In this document: positions 55,649 to 64,000 of the stretch, one piece after another
Layout: every line of letters starts with the position of its first letter
Position numbering within the stretch: the first letter of the stretch is position 1
Assembly (NCBI GenBank): GCA_024644405.1
Contig: JAHELC010000002.1
Coordinates: 220,869-284,868, forward strand
DNA from: Nitrospinaceae bacterium
Lineage (GTDB): Bacteria > Nitrospinota > Nitrospinia > Nitrospinales > Nitrospinaceae
Length of the DNA: 64,000 nt
Direction of reading: 5' to 3'
The notes under the pieces: model-generated
The model's database searches: none
The model's input: the letters and a program-made list of their open reading frames with translations, nothing else
What the model was told of the DNA's origin: nothing
Program-made: the position numbers and the translations under genes

Positions 55649-55840
55649 TTACAATTCAGCATCAGCGATGATATGACCGCCGACCCGTAAATCGGTGGTG
55701 GTCGTTAAACTGACTTCAATATTGGTCCCCATTTGACCCGTTCTTTGGGCAGTAGCCGTTTGGTTGACATTGGAGGCATCGGTCCACTTGCCGCTGGTCC
55801 CGTTTAAAGAATAAACCGTGACGCTGGGCACCGCCCGCAT
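55649..55840 (-). CDS. Small protein, possible tail-fibre C-terminal remnant
   Basis: A 63-residue frame with SVTVYSLNGTSGKWTDASNV and the end RVGGHIIADAEL. Phage tail-fibre and collar-type proteins often end in a similar AEL sequence, so this may be the leftover C-terminus of such a gene, or a small gene with no ribosome site. It starts 14 bases after the stop of the neighbouring gene. Confidence 0.3.
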   Translation of the reverse strand: MRAVPSVTVYSLNGTSGKWTDASNVNQTATAQRTGQMGTNIEVSLTTTTDLRVGGHIIADAEL

Positions 55841-55854
55841 TTAGGCGCTCAGCT

Positions 55855-57522
55855 TTACCCGGGAAAGGCCCAGGGCGGTGGATCGTCGAGGTGGACGAAT
55901 CGTTGGCCGTTTTTGCGTTTCTTCTGGTTTTCGAGAATGCGTTGCCACAGCGGGTGGTCCGGTGCGCTTGCCTGGGTTCGGATGAACAGTTTGGAGATGG
56001 GGTCCTGGTAGATTTTCACCCATCCCGGCAGGGTTTCCATAAAGGTATGGGGCGCCTCGTAAGTTTTGGTCAGCACCAACAGGCTGGGGTAATCCGTGAG
56101 CAACGCCATCCCTTCCGGCTTGCCGTAGGAAAAGGCCCGGTTCATTTCTATGATGTTTTCCGGATACACGGTGCGAAACCGGCCGTCGATCGATACCTTC
56201 GAGTCGGGCGACTTCCAGATCATGTATTCCCCCCAATTGAAGGGCACCACCAGATTACCCGCCAGATCGTTGGCTTCCATGAATTGGGCGGCATAGGCCG
56301 GATAGACCAGGTGATCCACCCTTATTTTGAAATCGTCCACCGCATATTTATTCAGTTGCACCCCTATCAAAAAAACCGCACACACTCCAACGACGCCCTG
56401 AACGGCCCAGTGAAAATCACGGGACAAACGATCGTAATAAGGTTTGAAGTCCCACTGCAACCAGCGCCCATAGTGCAATAAAAGGTAGGGTGCCAGAAGG
56501 ATTGCGGTGAGGACGGTGTGGCGCTGGTGCCGGAAGCCGTAGACAATGGCCAGAGTAAGAATCAATATTTCCCAGACGCGTTTTTTATTTGGTAACAGAA
56601 AGGTTCCGAGAAACAGCAGGACCAGAACTTTATACTGCCAGTGAGAGAAATCGGTTAACGATACCGCACCCCATTCGCTGATGGATCGCGGCATGCCGAG
56701 GGAATGGAAAAAGAAGAGCCACAGGTTATACCCATAAGGATTGATCAGCACCACCAGGCAGGACAGCAGAAAATACTTTAACAGTACGATGCCCCGGCTC
56801 TCTCCCGTCTTGTAACATCGAACGGCCTCCACCGCGGTGATCATGCCGAAAATACCCAACCCGGCCACCACCCCGCCGTGACTGTTGACCCAGAGCAACA
56901 TAATAACGAGCGTCCATTTGATGATCCGGAGATAGCCGTCAAAAAATTTCTGCAGAACGTAAACCAGAAGGGTCAGGTATAAAAAAGTGGCCAGATGCGG
57001 GCGGGTCATGAATCCCGGAGCCATCACGGGAATAATCAGGGCGCAGACAATCAAATACACGGTGACATTGCGGGACCGCGCAAAGTAAATCGAAGACAGC
57101 AGATGCACGATGAAGATTCCCAGGAAGGCTTTGAAAAACAGCAGACCGGTCGAGTCGAGGGTGTGGTAAATCAGATAAAAAGCCACCTCCATGAGCCATT
57201 CGTGGTTGATCCAACGATTGCCGTGTGCGGTATAAGAAAAGGGATCGGTGTCGTGCACCTGACCCTGCTCCCAGATGTCCTGCCCGAAGCGGAGATGACC
57301 CCATAAATCCGGGTCCGCCGTGACGTAGGAAAATTGGGTGAAGGCGAAGGCGTACACCAGGATGCGGATTACGATATAGAAGCCATCCCGGGTCACGTCT
57401 TTGGAAAGTGTATTTGAGTCGTCAACAGTCACTCTAAATAATTTATGGGACGAACCGTCAGGGAACAAGGAAAAAATGATGTTGCCTGTCTCATGAGAAT
57501 AATGAGAGTTGAGGGTTTTCAT
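55855..57522 (-). CDS. Large polytopic membrane protein, GT-C/glycosyltransferase-like
   Basis: A 555-residue protein. About 10-11 membrane helices occur between 50 and 400. The first loop has DPDLWGHLRFGQDIWEQGQVHD and NRWINHEWLMEVAFYLIYHT, an acidic/WGH pattern reminiscent of polyprenyl-phosphate-linked glycosyltransferases (GT39-like). A C-terminal soluble part (about 410-555; NLVVPFNWGEYMIWKSPDSK) is periplasmic. Similar proteins occur in deltaproteobacteria and Nitrospirota with unknown sugar donors. No operon partner apart from the possible small remnant downstream. Confidence 0.55.
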   Translation of the reverse strand: MKTLNSHYSHETGNIIFSLFPDGSSHKLFRVTVDDSNTLSKDVTRDGFYIVIRILVYAFAFTQFSYVTADPDLWGHLRFGQDIWEQGQVHDTDPFSYTAHGNRWINHEWLMEVAFYLIYHTLDSTGLLFFKAFLGIFIVHLLSSIYFARSRNVTVYLIVCALIIPVMAPGFMTRPHLATFLYLTLLVYVLQKFFDGYLRIIKWTLVIMLLWVNSHGGVVAGLGIFGMITAVEAVRCYKTGESRGIVLLKYFLLSCLVVLINPYGYNLWLFFFHSLGMPRSISEWGAVSLTDFSHWQYKVLVLLFLGTFLLPNKKRVWEILILTLAIVYGFRHQRHTVLTAILLAPYLLLHYGRWLQWDFKPYYDRLSRDFHWAVQGVVGVCAVFLIGVQLNKYAVDDFKIRVDHLVYPAYAAQFMEANDLAGNLVVPFNWGEYMIWKSPDSKVSIDGRFRTVYPENIIEMNRAFSYGKPEGMALLTDYPSLLVLTKTYEAPHTFMETLPGWVKIYQDPISKLFIRTQASAPDHPLWQRILENQKKRKNGQRFVHLDDPPPWAFPG

Positions 57523-57582
57523 TCATTGAGTGGAGTGCGATAATAGCCCTCATTTCAAAAATCCCGTTATTAAGGAGCCTTT

Positions 57583-58374
57583 GTGAAACTCATCGTCTGC
57601 GTGAAGCAGGTCATCGATACCGGAGCGGCGCTGACTCTTAAGGAGGGGCGGGTGGATACCGAGGGCTTGCCCCGGGTGCTCAACCCTTACGACGAGTTTG
57701 CAGTTGAGGAAGCGGTGCGCATTCGGGAGCAAGCTCCCGAGGATACCACGGTGACCCTGTTGACCCTGGGTCCGGACAATTTCAAGGATACGCTCCGCAA
57801 AGGTTTGGCCATGGGCGCAGACCAGGCGGTCCATCTGCTGGATCCCGCGTTCGAGGGCCTGGATGGTTTGGGTGTGGCCACCGCTTTATCCAAGGCGATC
57901 GGTACGCTCGAATACGATCTGATTTTATGCGGCCGTCAGGCGGTAGATGACGATATGGCCCAGGTCGGACCCGCGATCGGCGTGCTGCTGGGCATTCCTT
58001 TTGTGACGGTGGTGACGGATTTGAAACTTTCAGAGGATCGGCAAGGAGCCAAAGTGACCCGCCAGATTGAAGGCGGTTCCGAGATCATCGAAGCGCCGCT
58101 GCCGCTGCTGATCACTTGTCAGAAAGGTTTGAACGAGCCCCGGCTTCCTTCCCTCAAAGGCATCATGGCCGCGAAGAAAAAAGAAATCACCATTCTTGAT
58201 GCCGCGTCGATTGGTTTTGATGCCCAGGCCAATGGTGCCGCCTCCAACCGGGTCCGGGAATCCGCCCTGGCACTGCCCGCGTCCAGAAAGAAAGGCATCA
58301 TTCTGGAAGGCACACCGGAAGCGGCCTGCTCCCAATTGGTGCAGGCGCTTCGCAATGACGTCAAAGTGATTTGA
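57583..58374 (+). CDS. etfB: Electron transfer flavoprotein subunit beta
   Basis: A 263-residue protein. Begins MKLIVCVKQVIDTGAALTLK, with ETF_beta features AVEEAVRIREQAPEDTTVTL, the nucleotide-binding CGRQAVDDDMAQVGPAIGVL and LPLLITCQKGLNEPRLPSLK. It carries electrons from acyl-CoA dehydrogenases to ETF:quinone oxidoreductase, as a heterodimer with EtfA. The etfA gene is 4.4 kb away, not adjacent. GTG start with TAAGGAGC upstream. Confidence 0.93.
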   Translation: MKLIVCVKQVIDTGAALTLKEGRVDTEGLPRVLNPYDEFAVEEAVRIREQAPEDTTVTLLTLGPDNFKDTLRKGLAMGADQAVHLLDPAFEGLDGLGVATALSKAIGTLEYDLILCGRQAVDDDMAQVGPAIGVLLGIPFVTVVTDLKLSEDRQGAKVTRQIEGGSEIIEAPLPLLITCQKGLNEPRLPSLKGIMAAKKKEITILDAASIGFDAQANGAASNRVRESALALPASRKKGIILEGTPEAACSQLVQALRNDVKVI

Positions 58375-58393
58375 CGGGGGGTCAGAAAATAAA

Positions 58394-58432
58394 GCAAAAA
58401 AATCCCCTCCCTCCGGGCATGGAGAGAGGGGC
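58394..58432 (-). terminator. Terminator of the gene at 58470
   Basis: CCCCTCCCT / AGAGAGGGG stem (58404-58412 with 58423-58431, one mismatch), T-run on the minus strand (complement of AAAAAAA at 58396-58402). Confidence 0.75.
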
Positions 58433-58469
58433 AGTCACCTTCACAGGTTGAGTTGCGGGGAGAGAGTCG

Positions 58470-58886
58470 TTACCAGTACAAGCAGCTTTGGTCACACTCT
58501 TCCGCTGAAGCAGAAAGTTCAACCTCGGTTGCCTGACTTGTTTTTGAAAGTTTGGATTCTACATAGTCCCGGTAATCCTCGGGCACGTCGATACGCCCAA
58601 TGGCTTGTCCGCCTACGGGTCCCCAGAGACCGGTATCCAGTTCAAACCAGTAATTTCCATCAGGAATGTCCTGATCGATATGATCTTCCAAGGCTAATTG
58701 CTCAAAAAATCCCAGCTTGTAGCCGTTGATAAAGACATCTTCATATTGAACTTCTTCCGCGGCCGCCACAGGCAGGGCGAATATCAGGAACAGTCCCAGG
58801 ACACAGGTCAGAGACCCCATGATTTTAGATGCGCTCATTGATTTATTTTGTTTTTGGCTGTTTTGTATTGAAGTCTTTTGACTCAT
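58470..58886 (-). CDS. Secreted uncharacterised protein with a Trp/Gly domain
   Basis: A 138-residue exported protein. Signal peptide ASKIMGSLTCVLGLFLIFAL, mature domain with DVFINGYKLGFFEQLALEDH and DGNYWFELDTGLWGPVGGQA, where a W-GP-GG motif resembles an envelope domain often found after LPxTG-like lipoproteins. C-terminus ends SAEECDQSCLYW with two cysteines. Family unknown. M17 (SASKIMGSL) is an alternative start. Confidence 0.55.
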   Translation of the reverse strand: MSQKTSIQNSQKQNKSMSASKIMGSLTCVLGLFLIFALPVAAAEEVQYEDVFINGYKLGFFEQLALEDHIDQDIPDGNYWFELDTGLWGPVGGQAIGRIDVPEDYRDYVESKLSKTSQATEVELSASAEECDQSCLYW

Positions 58887-59263
58887 GGTTTCCCCCTGCC
58901 CAACCTGTTAATAAATGAGGCAAATGACCTCATTTGCATTGTTAGTAGGGGATATGCAGGTTATATGCCTTTTTTGTAACAATTTTGGAGAGAAATACTA
59001 ACTATCTGAAATCAAAGACCTAGAAAATTTAAATATACCCCATGGGGCGTAGCATGCATTATAGAACTGTACCAAATATGGGATTTATTGACAATTTTCA
59101 GCTTCTGACCGTACCAGAATTGTAAATTTCTCACAATATACTGATTTATAAGACAGTAAATATTTATACAATTAATGACACCGGAGCGCCTGGCAGCGTA
59201 CTCTTGTCAAAAATGGAAAATAAAACTAAACTGTTGATATTCCCCTTACTTGAGGAAATTTAA
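58887..59263. other. AT-rich intergenic region
   Basis: No gene. TTGACAATTTTCAGC (59087) is a possible -35 for a plus-strand promoter. TGTAACAATTTTGGAGAG and ACAATATACTGATTTATAAG stretches are AT-rich. It lies between divergent genes, so it contains both promoters. Confidence 0.35.
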
Positions 59264-60331
59264 TTGGCTCAAAAAATTCAATCAGTTCTGGTGATAGGGT
59301 TGGGAAAAGTCGGGAAACTGGTCGCGACCTTGCTGTTTGAGAACGGGTATCGGACCACCGGACTGGATTCCGGTTCTCATCGGGGCTATCCCTTCAAAAT
59401 CCTCAAAGGGCGTGTCCAAAGCAAAAGCGTTTTGAAAAAAGCCATCAAGGATCACGATGCCGTGATCACCTGCCTGCCTTACGATCTCAATCTGGAAGTG
59501 GCCCGTGAAACCCATAGTGCCGGCAAGCATTATTTTGATTTGACCGAAGATGTCGCCACCACCGAAGCCATCAAAAAATTATCCAAAACCGCTAAAGGAG
59601 TCATGGCTCCCCAGTGCGGCCTGGCGCCGGGTTTCATTTGTATAGTGGGCGCCGACCTTGCCGGAAAATTTCGTAACCTGCGGAGTATTGAATTGCGAGT
59701 GGGTGCATTGCCCCAACATCCCCGCGGACTCCTGGGCTATGCCTTCAACTGGTCGCCGGAGGGTGTGGTCAACGAGTACTTGAATGATTGCGAAGTCATC
59801 AAGGAAGGCAAACGAGCCAAGGTGACATCGATGGAAGGCCTGGAAACCATCGTCATCGATGGCGTTCCTCTGGAAGCCTTCGCCACGTCCGGTGGGCTGG
59901 GCACCATGTGCGAAACCTATGAGGGCAAAGTGGAACACCTTAATTATAAGACTATCCGCTACCCCGGCCATTGCCAGTTGATGAAATTCTTCTTTAACGA
60001 ATTGTTCATGCGCAAGGACCGCGAGCAGGCGGGTGAAATTCTTGTGAATGCCAAACCACCGGTGAACGATGACGTGGTGTTTGTTCACGCCGCGGTGGAA
60101 GGTCAGATGAATGGCAAACTGATGAGAGAGGAATTTGTGCGTAGCTATTATCCTCTCGAGATTGGTGGACAGGATTGGCGCGCCATCGCCTGGACGACTG
60201 CCGGATCCGTATGCGCGGTGGTGGACCTGGTGTCGCACGGCATTCTTCCGCAGAAAGGTTTTATCAGGCAGGAAGACATCCCACTCGACCAGTTTTTCAA
60301 AACACCTACCGGCCAGTATTTTCTTGCCTGA
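59264..60331 (+). CDS. Saccharopine dehydrogenase-like NAD(P)-binding protein
   Basis: A 355-residue oxidoreductase. Rossmann motif VLVIGLGKVGKLVATLL at the N-terminus, then the family sequences HDAVITCLPYDLNLEVARET, HYFDLTEDVATTEAIK, APQCGLAPGFICIVGADL (in part) and WRAIAWTTAGSVCAVVDLV. Members act on lysine or related amino acids (lysine 6-dehydrogenase, saccharopine dehydrogenase), so the substrate cannot be set from sequence alone. The start is TTG with TGAGGAA upstream. Confidence 0.8.
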   Translation: MAQKIQSVLVIGLGKVGKLVATLLFENGYRTTGLDSGSHRGYPFKILKGRVQSKSVLKKAIKDHDAVITCLPYDLNLEVARETHSAGKHYFDLTEDVATTEAIKKLSKTAKGVMAPQCGLAPGFICIVGADLAGKFRNLRSIELRVGALPQHPRGLLGYAFNWSPEGVVNEYLNDCEVIKEGKRAKVTSMEGLETIVIDGVPLEAFATSGGLGTMCETYEGKVEHLNYKTIRYPGHCQLMKFFFNELFMRKDREQAGEILVNAKPPVNDDVVFVHAAVEGQMNGKLMREEFVRSYYPLEIGGQDWRAIAWTTAGSVCAVVDLVSHGILPQKGFIRQEDIPLDQFFKTPTGQYFLA

Positions 60332-60614
60332 GTTGAGAGACCCAGCCCTCGATCAATCGTAGCCTTCCCATTTTATACACCCAAATTTGTTCCCGGTATT
60401 GTGGCGGCTTGAATGCGGGTCTTCGAATTCTTCCCTTCAAAAACATCAACTGTCCGAACTAAAATATTGTATTACGTTGAAAAAGGCCTGATTAAAAGAA
60501 TAATGGTATTCCTATAAAATCAGATCAGTAATATTGCCTTATACTATTTTTATAGTGAATTTACATTTCAGGTCTAACAAGGCCGTTTAGATAATTACAA
60601 CAAGGTGGTGGCGC

Positions 60615-62057
60615 GTGTTCAAATGGGGCTTGTTTGCAAAAGATGTGGTGGATGCGGATATTCCGGATGAAATAAAAAGCCAGATGAAATCCATTTATTC
60701 GAAATTTCCCGGCAGTGACCCGGTCGTGCTGGTTATGGATCAGTTGAGCAGGGTGATACAGGAGCAAAAACAGAAGATAGACAAAGGCCGGCAGAAGGCC
60801 GCGGCGCTGGAAAAGAGATTGGAGCAGGCCTATCAGGAAAAAAACTTTCAGGCCGATCTGTTGACCAGTATGTGCGATGAAATACAGGCCCCTATCCATA
60901 CGATCAATCAGCTTGGAGATTGGTTGAACCAAACCCACCTGGATCCTAATCAAAAAGCCGGCTTTGACTTTTACCGCATCACCGGGAGAAAACTGAACGA
61001 TCTTTTTAAAAATATTATTGATGTCGCCAGACTGCGGGAAGGTGTCTTTCAACTGGACCCCATTTCATTTCAGTTGAAGGAGGTTGTGGGCGAAATCATG
61101 CAAACCCTGAATCTCACTGCTCAGGAAAAGGGAATCTCCCTGCACATCAATATGGATCCCGATATTCCCCAATATCTTGTTGGTGACATGAAGCGGCTGG
61201 AACAGATTATGATCAGCCTGATCAATAATGCCATCAAGTTTACCTATGAAGGGGAGGTTCGGGTCGCTATTCAAATGGGCCAGAATGACGGCCCGGAATG
61301 CGTCATCAACTTTTTAGTGATGGATAGCGGGGTGGGCATTCCCGAGAATCAGTTGGAGACTATTTTTGATCGTTTGGCCCAGGGCGACCCAGACGTCGAA
61401 AGAAATTACGGCGGCACCGGGTTGGGTCTGTTTATCTGCAAATGCCTGGTGGAACAAATGGGCGGAACCATTTGGGCTGAAAACCGCAAAGAAGGAGGCG
61501 CGACGTTTGGATTTGGCATCCGGCTTGAAAAAGGATCCTGGGAAGAGGTTGAAGAAGAGCTGCTGTTCCTTCCGCAAGAAAGTGAAACTGCAGACTCCGA
61601 GCGTGACGCAGACATCCCGCAGGAAGATGCTCCTTTCGACGCGGATGCGGCTGATAACAACGGCAATCATCAAAATTTAAATATTCTGGTCGTGGATGAT
61701 TGTAAGGATACCTGCCGGTTGATTGAAAGTATTTTAAAAAAGAATCACTATTCGGTCGACACTGTGTATGATGCCGAGACCGCCCTTGAAAAACATGAAA
61801 CCGGTGCATATGACTTGATTCTGATGGATATTCATTTGCCGGGAATGGATGGTGTCAGCGCCACCATAGAAATCCGCAATAAAGAATCCGAGATGGCCTC
61901 CAAGACTCCTATTTTTGCTTTAGTGGGCGATGCCAGTCAGGCGGATGGATCTTATCTTGCGGCGGATTTCGACCGGTGCCTGATTAAACCGGTTTCCAGA
62001 GAAAAACTTTTGATTGCCATTACCTCCTTCAATATCACCGATAAAAAAATCGCTTAA
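60615..62057 (+). CDS. Hybrid histidine kinase without the phosphoacceptor histidine
   Basis: A 480-residue cytoplasmic protein. An N-terminal helical segment with coiled coil (about 45-80; VIQEQKQKIDKGRQKAAALE), then HisKA-like at about 80-150. The H-box reads LTSMCDEIQAPIHTI where family members have SHEIRTPL, so the histidine is replaced by Asp. HATPase_c at about 185-300 is complete: N box ISLINNAIKFTYE, G1 MDSGVGIPE, G2 GGTGLGLFICKCLVEQMGG. The linker is acidic. A C-terminal receiver (about 350-470) has ILVVDDCKD, DLILMDIHLPG and LIKPVSR, though the Thr/Ser after strand 4 is replaced (IFALVGDAS). Possibly a signal-receiving pseudokinase. GTG start. Confidence 0.8.
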   Translation: MFKWGLFAKDVVDADIPDEIKSQMKSIYSKFPGSDPVVLVMDQLSRVIQEQKQKIDKGRQKAAALEKRLEQAYQEKNFQADLLTSMCDEIQAPIHTINQLGDWLNQTHLDPNQKAGFDFYRITGRKLNDLFKNIIDVARLREGVFQLDPISFQLKEVVGEIMQTLNLTAQEKGISLHINMDPDIPQYLVGDMKRLEQIMISLINNAIKFTYEGEVRVAIQMGQNDGPECVINFLVMDSGVGIPENQLETIFDRLAQGDPDVERNYGGTGLGLFICKCLVEQMGGTIWAENRKEGGATFGFGIRLEKGSWEEVEEELLFLPQESETADSERDADIPQEDAPFDADAADNNGNHQNLNILVVDDCKDTCRLIESILKKNHYSVDTVYDAETALEKHETGAYDLILMDIHLPGMDGVSATIEIRNKESEMASKTPIFALVGDASQADGSYLAADFDRCLIKPVSREKLLIAITSFNITDKKIA

Positions 62058-62201
62058 TAAAAGGGAATAATCCTTTTTCCCGCTTGTTCATCAAGGCATA
62101 ATCTGGTATTTTCTAGTTCCGAAAAATTCCATTATTTATTCAATTACTAATTTTGAGTCTGGGAATATCGCCCGGCTCTTATTTATTTGAGAGGAACCAT
62201 T

Positions 62202-62630
62202 ATGCCCGCAAGAACATCCGAAGCTCGTTGGGAAGGAAATTTGAAAGAGGGAAAAGGAACCATGAAACTGGGAAGCGGTGCCTATCAGGGCGCCTATTCG
62301 TTTCCTTCCCGTTTTGAAGATGGTGCTGGAACCAATCCGGAAGAATTGATTGCCGCGGCACACGCCGGTTGCTATTCCATGGCGTTCTCTGCCGGCTTGG
62401 GAAAAGCCGGGTTTAATCCCACCAGCGTCGATACCAAAGCAACGGTGACTCTGGAGGCGGTTGAAGGCGGTTTTGGCATCACCAAAATTGATTTGGTATG
62501 TGAAGCCGTTATCCCGGATATAGACAATGCTAAATTCCAGGAACAGGCCGAAGCCGCTAAAAACGGATGTCCTGTATCCAAAGCCCTGGCTGGACCTAAA
62601 ATCAGTTTAAAAGCCACCCTGAAAAAGTAA
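62202..62630 (+). CDS. OsmC/Ohr family peroxiredoxin
   Basis: A 142-residue protein that reduces hydroperoxides. Fold markers: SEARWEGNLKEGKGTM, GAGTNPEELIAAAHAGCYSM with the first catalytic Cys at about 57 and PDIDNAKFQEQAEAAKNGCP with the second at about 120. An Arg in FPSRFEDG completes the site. Length equals OsmC. ATG at 62202 has GAGAGGAA upstream. Monocistronic between the kinase and etfA. Confidence 0.88.
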   Translation: MPARTSEARWEGNLKEGKGTMKLGSGAYQGAYSFPSRFEDGAGTNPEELIAAAHAGCYSMAFSAGLGKAGFNPTSVDTKATVTLEAVEGGFGITKIDLVCEAVIPDIDNAKFQEQAEAAKNGCPVSKALAGPKISLKATLKK

Positions 62631-62743
62631 TCGAACAACTTCAAGCGCACGAGCCTGGTACCGTTTGGCTCGTGCGATTTTCTCCAATCCAGGATCAGGC
62701 CGTCATTTTTATATAGGCCCATACGGGCTAATGGTATGTTGTG

Positions 62744-63739
62744 ATGTCGGAACAAAAAGATATTTGGGTGGTCATAGAACATGCGGCTGGAGTGGTCAAG
62801 TCGGCCAGTCTGGAAGCGGTTCACGCCGCCCGCCAGTTGTGTTCCCAATCAGGCGGCCAGGTCAAGGCGGTTTACTGCGGTGCGCAGAGTAGTGAAGGAG
62901 TCAAGACCGTAGCTCGTTCGGGAGTGAGTCAGGTTCTTCTCATCGCCGATTCGGATCTGGAAAACTATACCAGCTCCCGCTATTTGACAGCGCTACTTAA
63001 ATGCATGGGGGATGCTCCACCCTTTGCTATCCTGATGGCGGCAACGAATCATGGCAAGGAACTGGCCCCTGCCCTGGCGACGCACCTGGGTTCCGGTCTC
63101 GCTACGGATTGCATCGGCCTGGATTATAATGAATCCTCCGGTATCCTGGTTAAGAGACCGGTGTACGCCGGTAAAGCCTTATCCTCTCTGGAGTTTTCCG
63201 GACCTGAACCGGTGATTATTACCCTCCGCCCCAATGCATTTCGGGCAGATCCCGTTACCGACGCCAAAGAAGCTCCCATTATCGAACATTCCCCTGAATG
63301 GACCGAACATTCACGTCTTTTACACTTGAAGGAAATCGTCAAAGGCAGCGGCACCATTGATATTACAGAAGCCCGAATTGTGGTTTCCGGCGGATTGGGC
63401 ATGCAGGCTCCTGAGAATTTCCATCTGTTGGAAGAGCTTGCGGAGGTACTGGGGGCTGCGGTTGGAGCCAGTCGACCGGTTGTGGACAATGGTTGGCGGG
63501 AATATTCCAACCAGGTGGGCCAAACCGGCCGTACAGTGGGCCCGGATTTGTATATTGCCTGCGGAATTTCCGGCGCGGTACAGCATCTTGCCGGAATGTC
63601 CTCTTCAAAATGCATTGTGGCGATCAATAAGGATCCGCATGCACCCATTTTTGATGTTGCTGACTATGGAATTGTTGGCGATGCCCTGGAGATTCTCCCA
63701 ATACTGACCCGGGAATTTAAAAAAGCAGTTCAAGCTTAG
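62744..63739 (+). CDS. etfA: Electron transfer flavoprotein subunit alpha
   Basis: A 331-residue FAD-binding subunit. N-terminus DIWVVIEHAAGVVKSASLEA. The C-terminal FAD domain has VVSGGLGMQAPENFHLLEEL, GASRPVVDNGW, GQTGRTVGPDLYIACGISGA and SSKCIVAINKDPHAPIFDVA (the ETF alpha signature), ending GDALEILPILT. Partner of etfB 4.4 kb upstream. ATG at 62744 (a GTG at 62741 is adjacent). Not overlapping with osmC. Confidence 0.93.
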   Translation: MSEQKDIWVVIEHAAGVVKSASLEAVHAARQLCSQSGGQVKAVYCGAQSSEGVKTVARSGVSQVLLIADSDLENYTSSRYLTALLKCMGDAPPFAILMAATNHGKELAPALATHLGSGLATDCIGLDYNESSGILVKRPVYAGKALSSLEFSGPEPVIITLRPNAFRADPVTDAKEAPIIEHSPEWTEHSRLLHLKEIVKGSGTIDITEARIVVSGGLGMQAPENFHLLEELAEVLGAAVGASRPVVDNGWREYSNQVGQTGRTVGPDLYIACGISGAVQHLAGMSSSKCIVAINKDPHAPIFDVADYGIVGDALEILPILTREFKKAVQA

Positions 63740-63780
63740 ATTTTCTTCCCTTTTGTCCTTGTATTATTTATATTCTTCGC

Positions 63781-64000
63781 ATGAACTCTCTATCCAAAAA
63801 GCAAATTCTGTCGGTTCTTAACAATTCGAAGTTGGAATTGAGTGGAAACCAATTTTCTGATGAGGTGATTGAACGATTTCAGGAATTTTGTGCCCTGCTT
63901 CAGAAGTGGAATGACAAAATAAATTTGACCAGCGAGAAAAACGCAGTCTCGATTCTTGAAAAACACGTTTTCGATTCCCTGCAATACCTTCGCTGGCTGG
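63781..64000 (+). CDS. rsmG: 16S rRNA (guanine527-N7)-methyltransferase RsmG, 5' part
   Basis: The first 73 residues of a gene that runs off the right edge. RFQEFCALLQKWNDKINLTS is the classic GidB/RsmG N-terminal signature, followed by ILEKHVFDSLQYLRWL. RsmG methylates G527 of 16S rRNA using SAM. In many bacteria it sits near the origin with gidA and parAB, in keeping with this location. Confidence 0.85.
   Translation, partial: MNSLSKKQILSVLNNSKLELSGNQFSDEVIERFQEFCALLQKWNDKINLTSEKNAVSILEKHVFDSLQYLRWL

Overview
The window is a bacterial chromosome segment around a probable replication origin. The gene content fits a Gram-negative, motile, hopanoid-making bacterium: FliK/FlgD/FlgE with a sigma-54 promoter, type IV pilus genes, HpnH, secreted c-type cytochromes, many lipoproteins, collagen-like and MopE-like secreted proteins. 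I infer Nitrospinota or a deltaproteobacterium-grade lineage from this mixture. No rRNA or other decisive marker is present, so the taxon is only a suggestion. Gene strand supports an origin near dnaA: most genes from 6.6 to 47.3 kb are on the minus strand, and most from 47.9 kb onward are on the plus strand.

Layout. 0-2.5 kb: the end of a cation/proton antiporter with a TrkA-N domain and two small uncharacterised genes. 2.7-6.4 kb: fliK-flgD-flgE. 6.6-15.8 kb: a minus-strand type IV pilus operon (TPR lipoprotein, RodZ-like, PilT, PilT/PilU paralogue, zinc-ribbon protein, cNMP-binding protein, PilC, PilS-like kinase). 16-19 kb: hpnH and a U32-family gene. 19-25.3 kb: three large secreted proteins (MopE-like; DUF4215/collagen-like; collagen-like) and a nuclease gene, where two genes share a duplicated promoter region. 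25.4-29.3 kb: a ketopantoate reductase-like gene, a hendecad-repeat protein, and an ECF sigma/anti-sigma/DUF3106 cassette. 29.3-40.4 kb: information-processing genes (recR, ybaB, dnaX, SRP RNA, serS) and six tRNAs, among them four different serine tRNAs within about 3.3 kb of each other and close to serS. This part is full of dispersed intergenic repeats. 40.6-47.3 kb: gyrA, gyrB, dnaA without dnaN or recF.

47.8-55.9 kb is the accessory part. It holds a truncated phage late module (holin-like protein, membrane coiled coil, small protein, intact large terminase, but no portal or capsid), a tandem duplication of membrane-protein and cytochrome c genes, a fusion of a duplicated membrane-protein N-terminus to an S24/LexA-like peptidase domain, a receiver-only response regulator, and a small possible tail-fibre remnant. 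56-64 kb returns to core genes: a polytopic membrane protein, etfB and etfA separated by 4.4 kb, a saccharopine dehydrogenase-like gene, a hybrid kinase whose H-box histidine is replaced by aspartate, an OsmC protein, and the start of rsmG.

All functional names come from reading protein motifs by eye. No database search was run.
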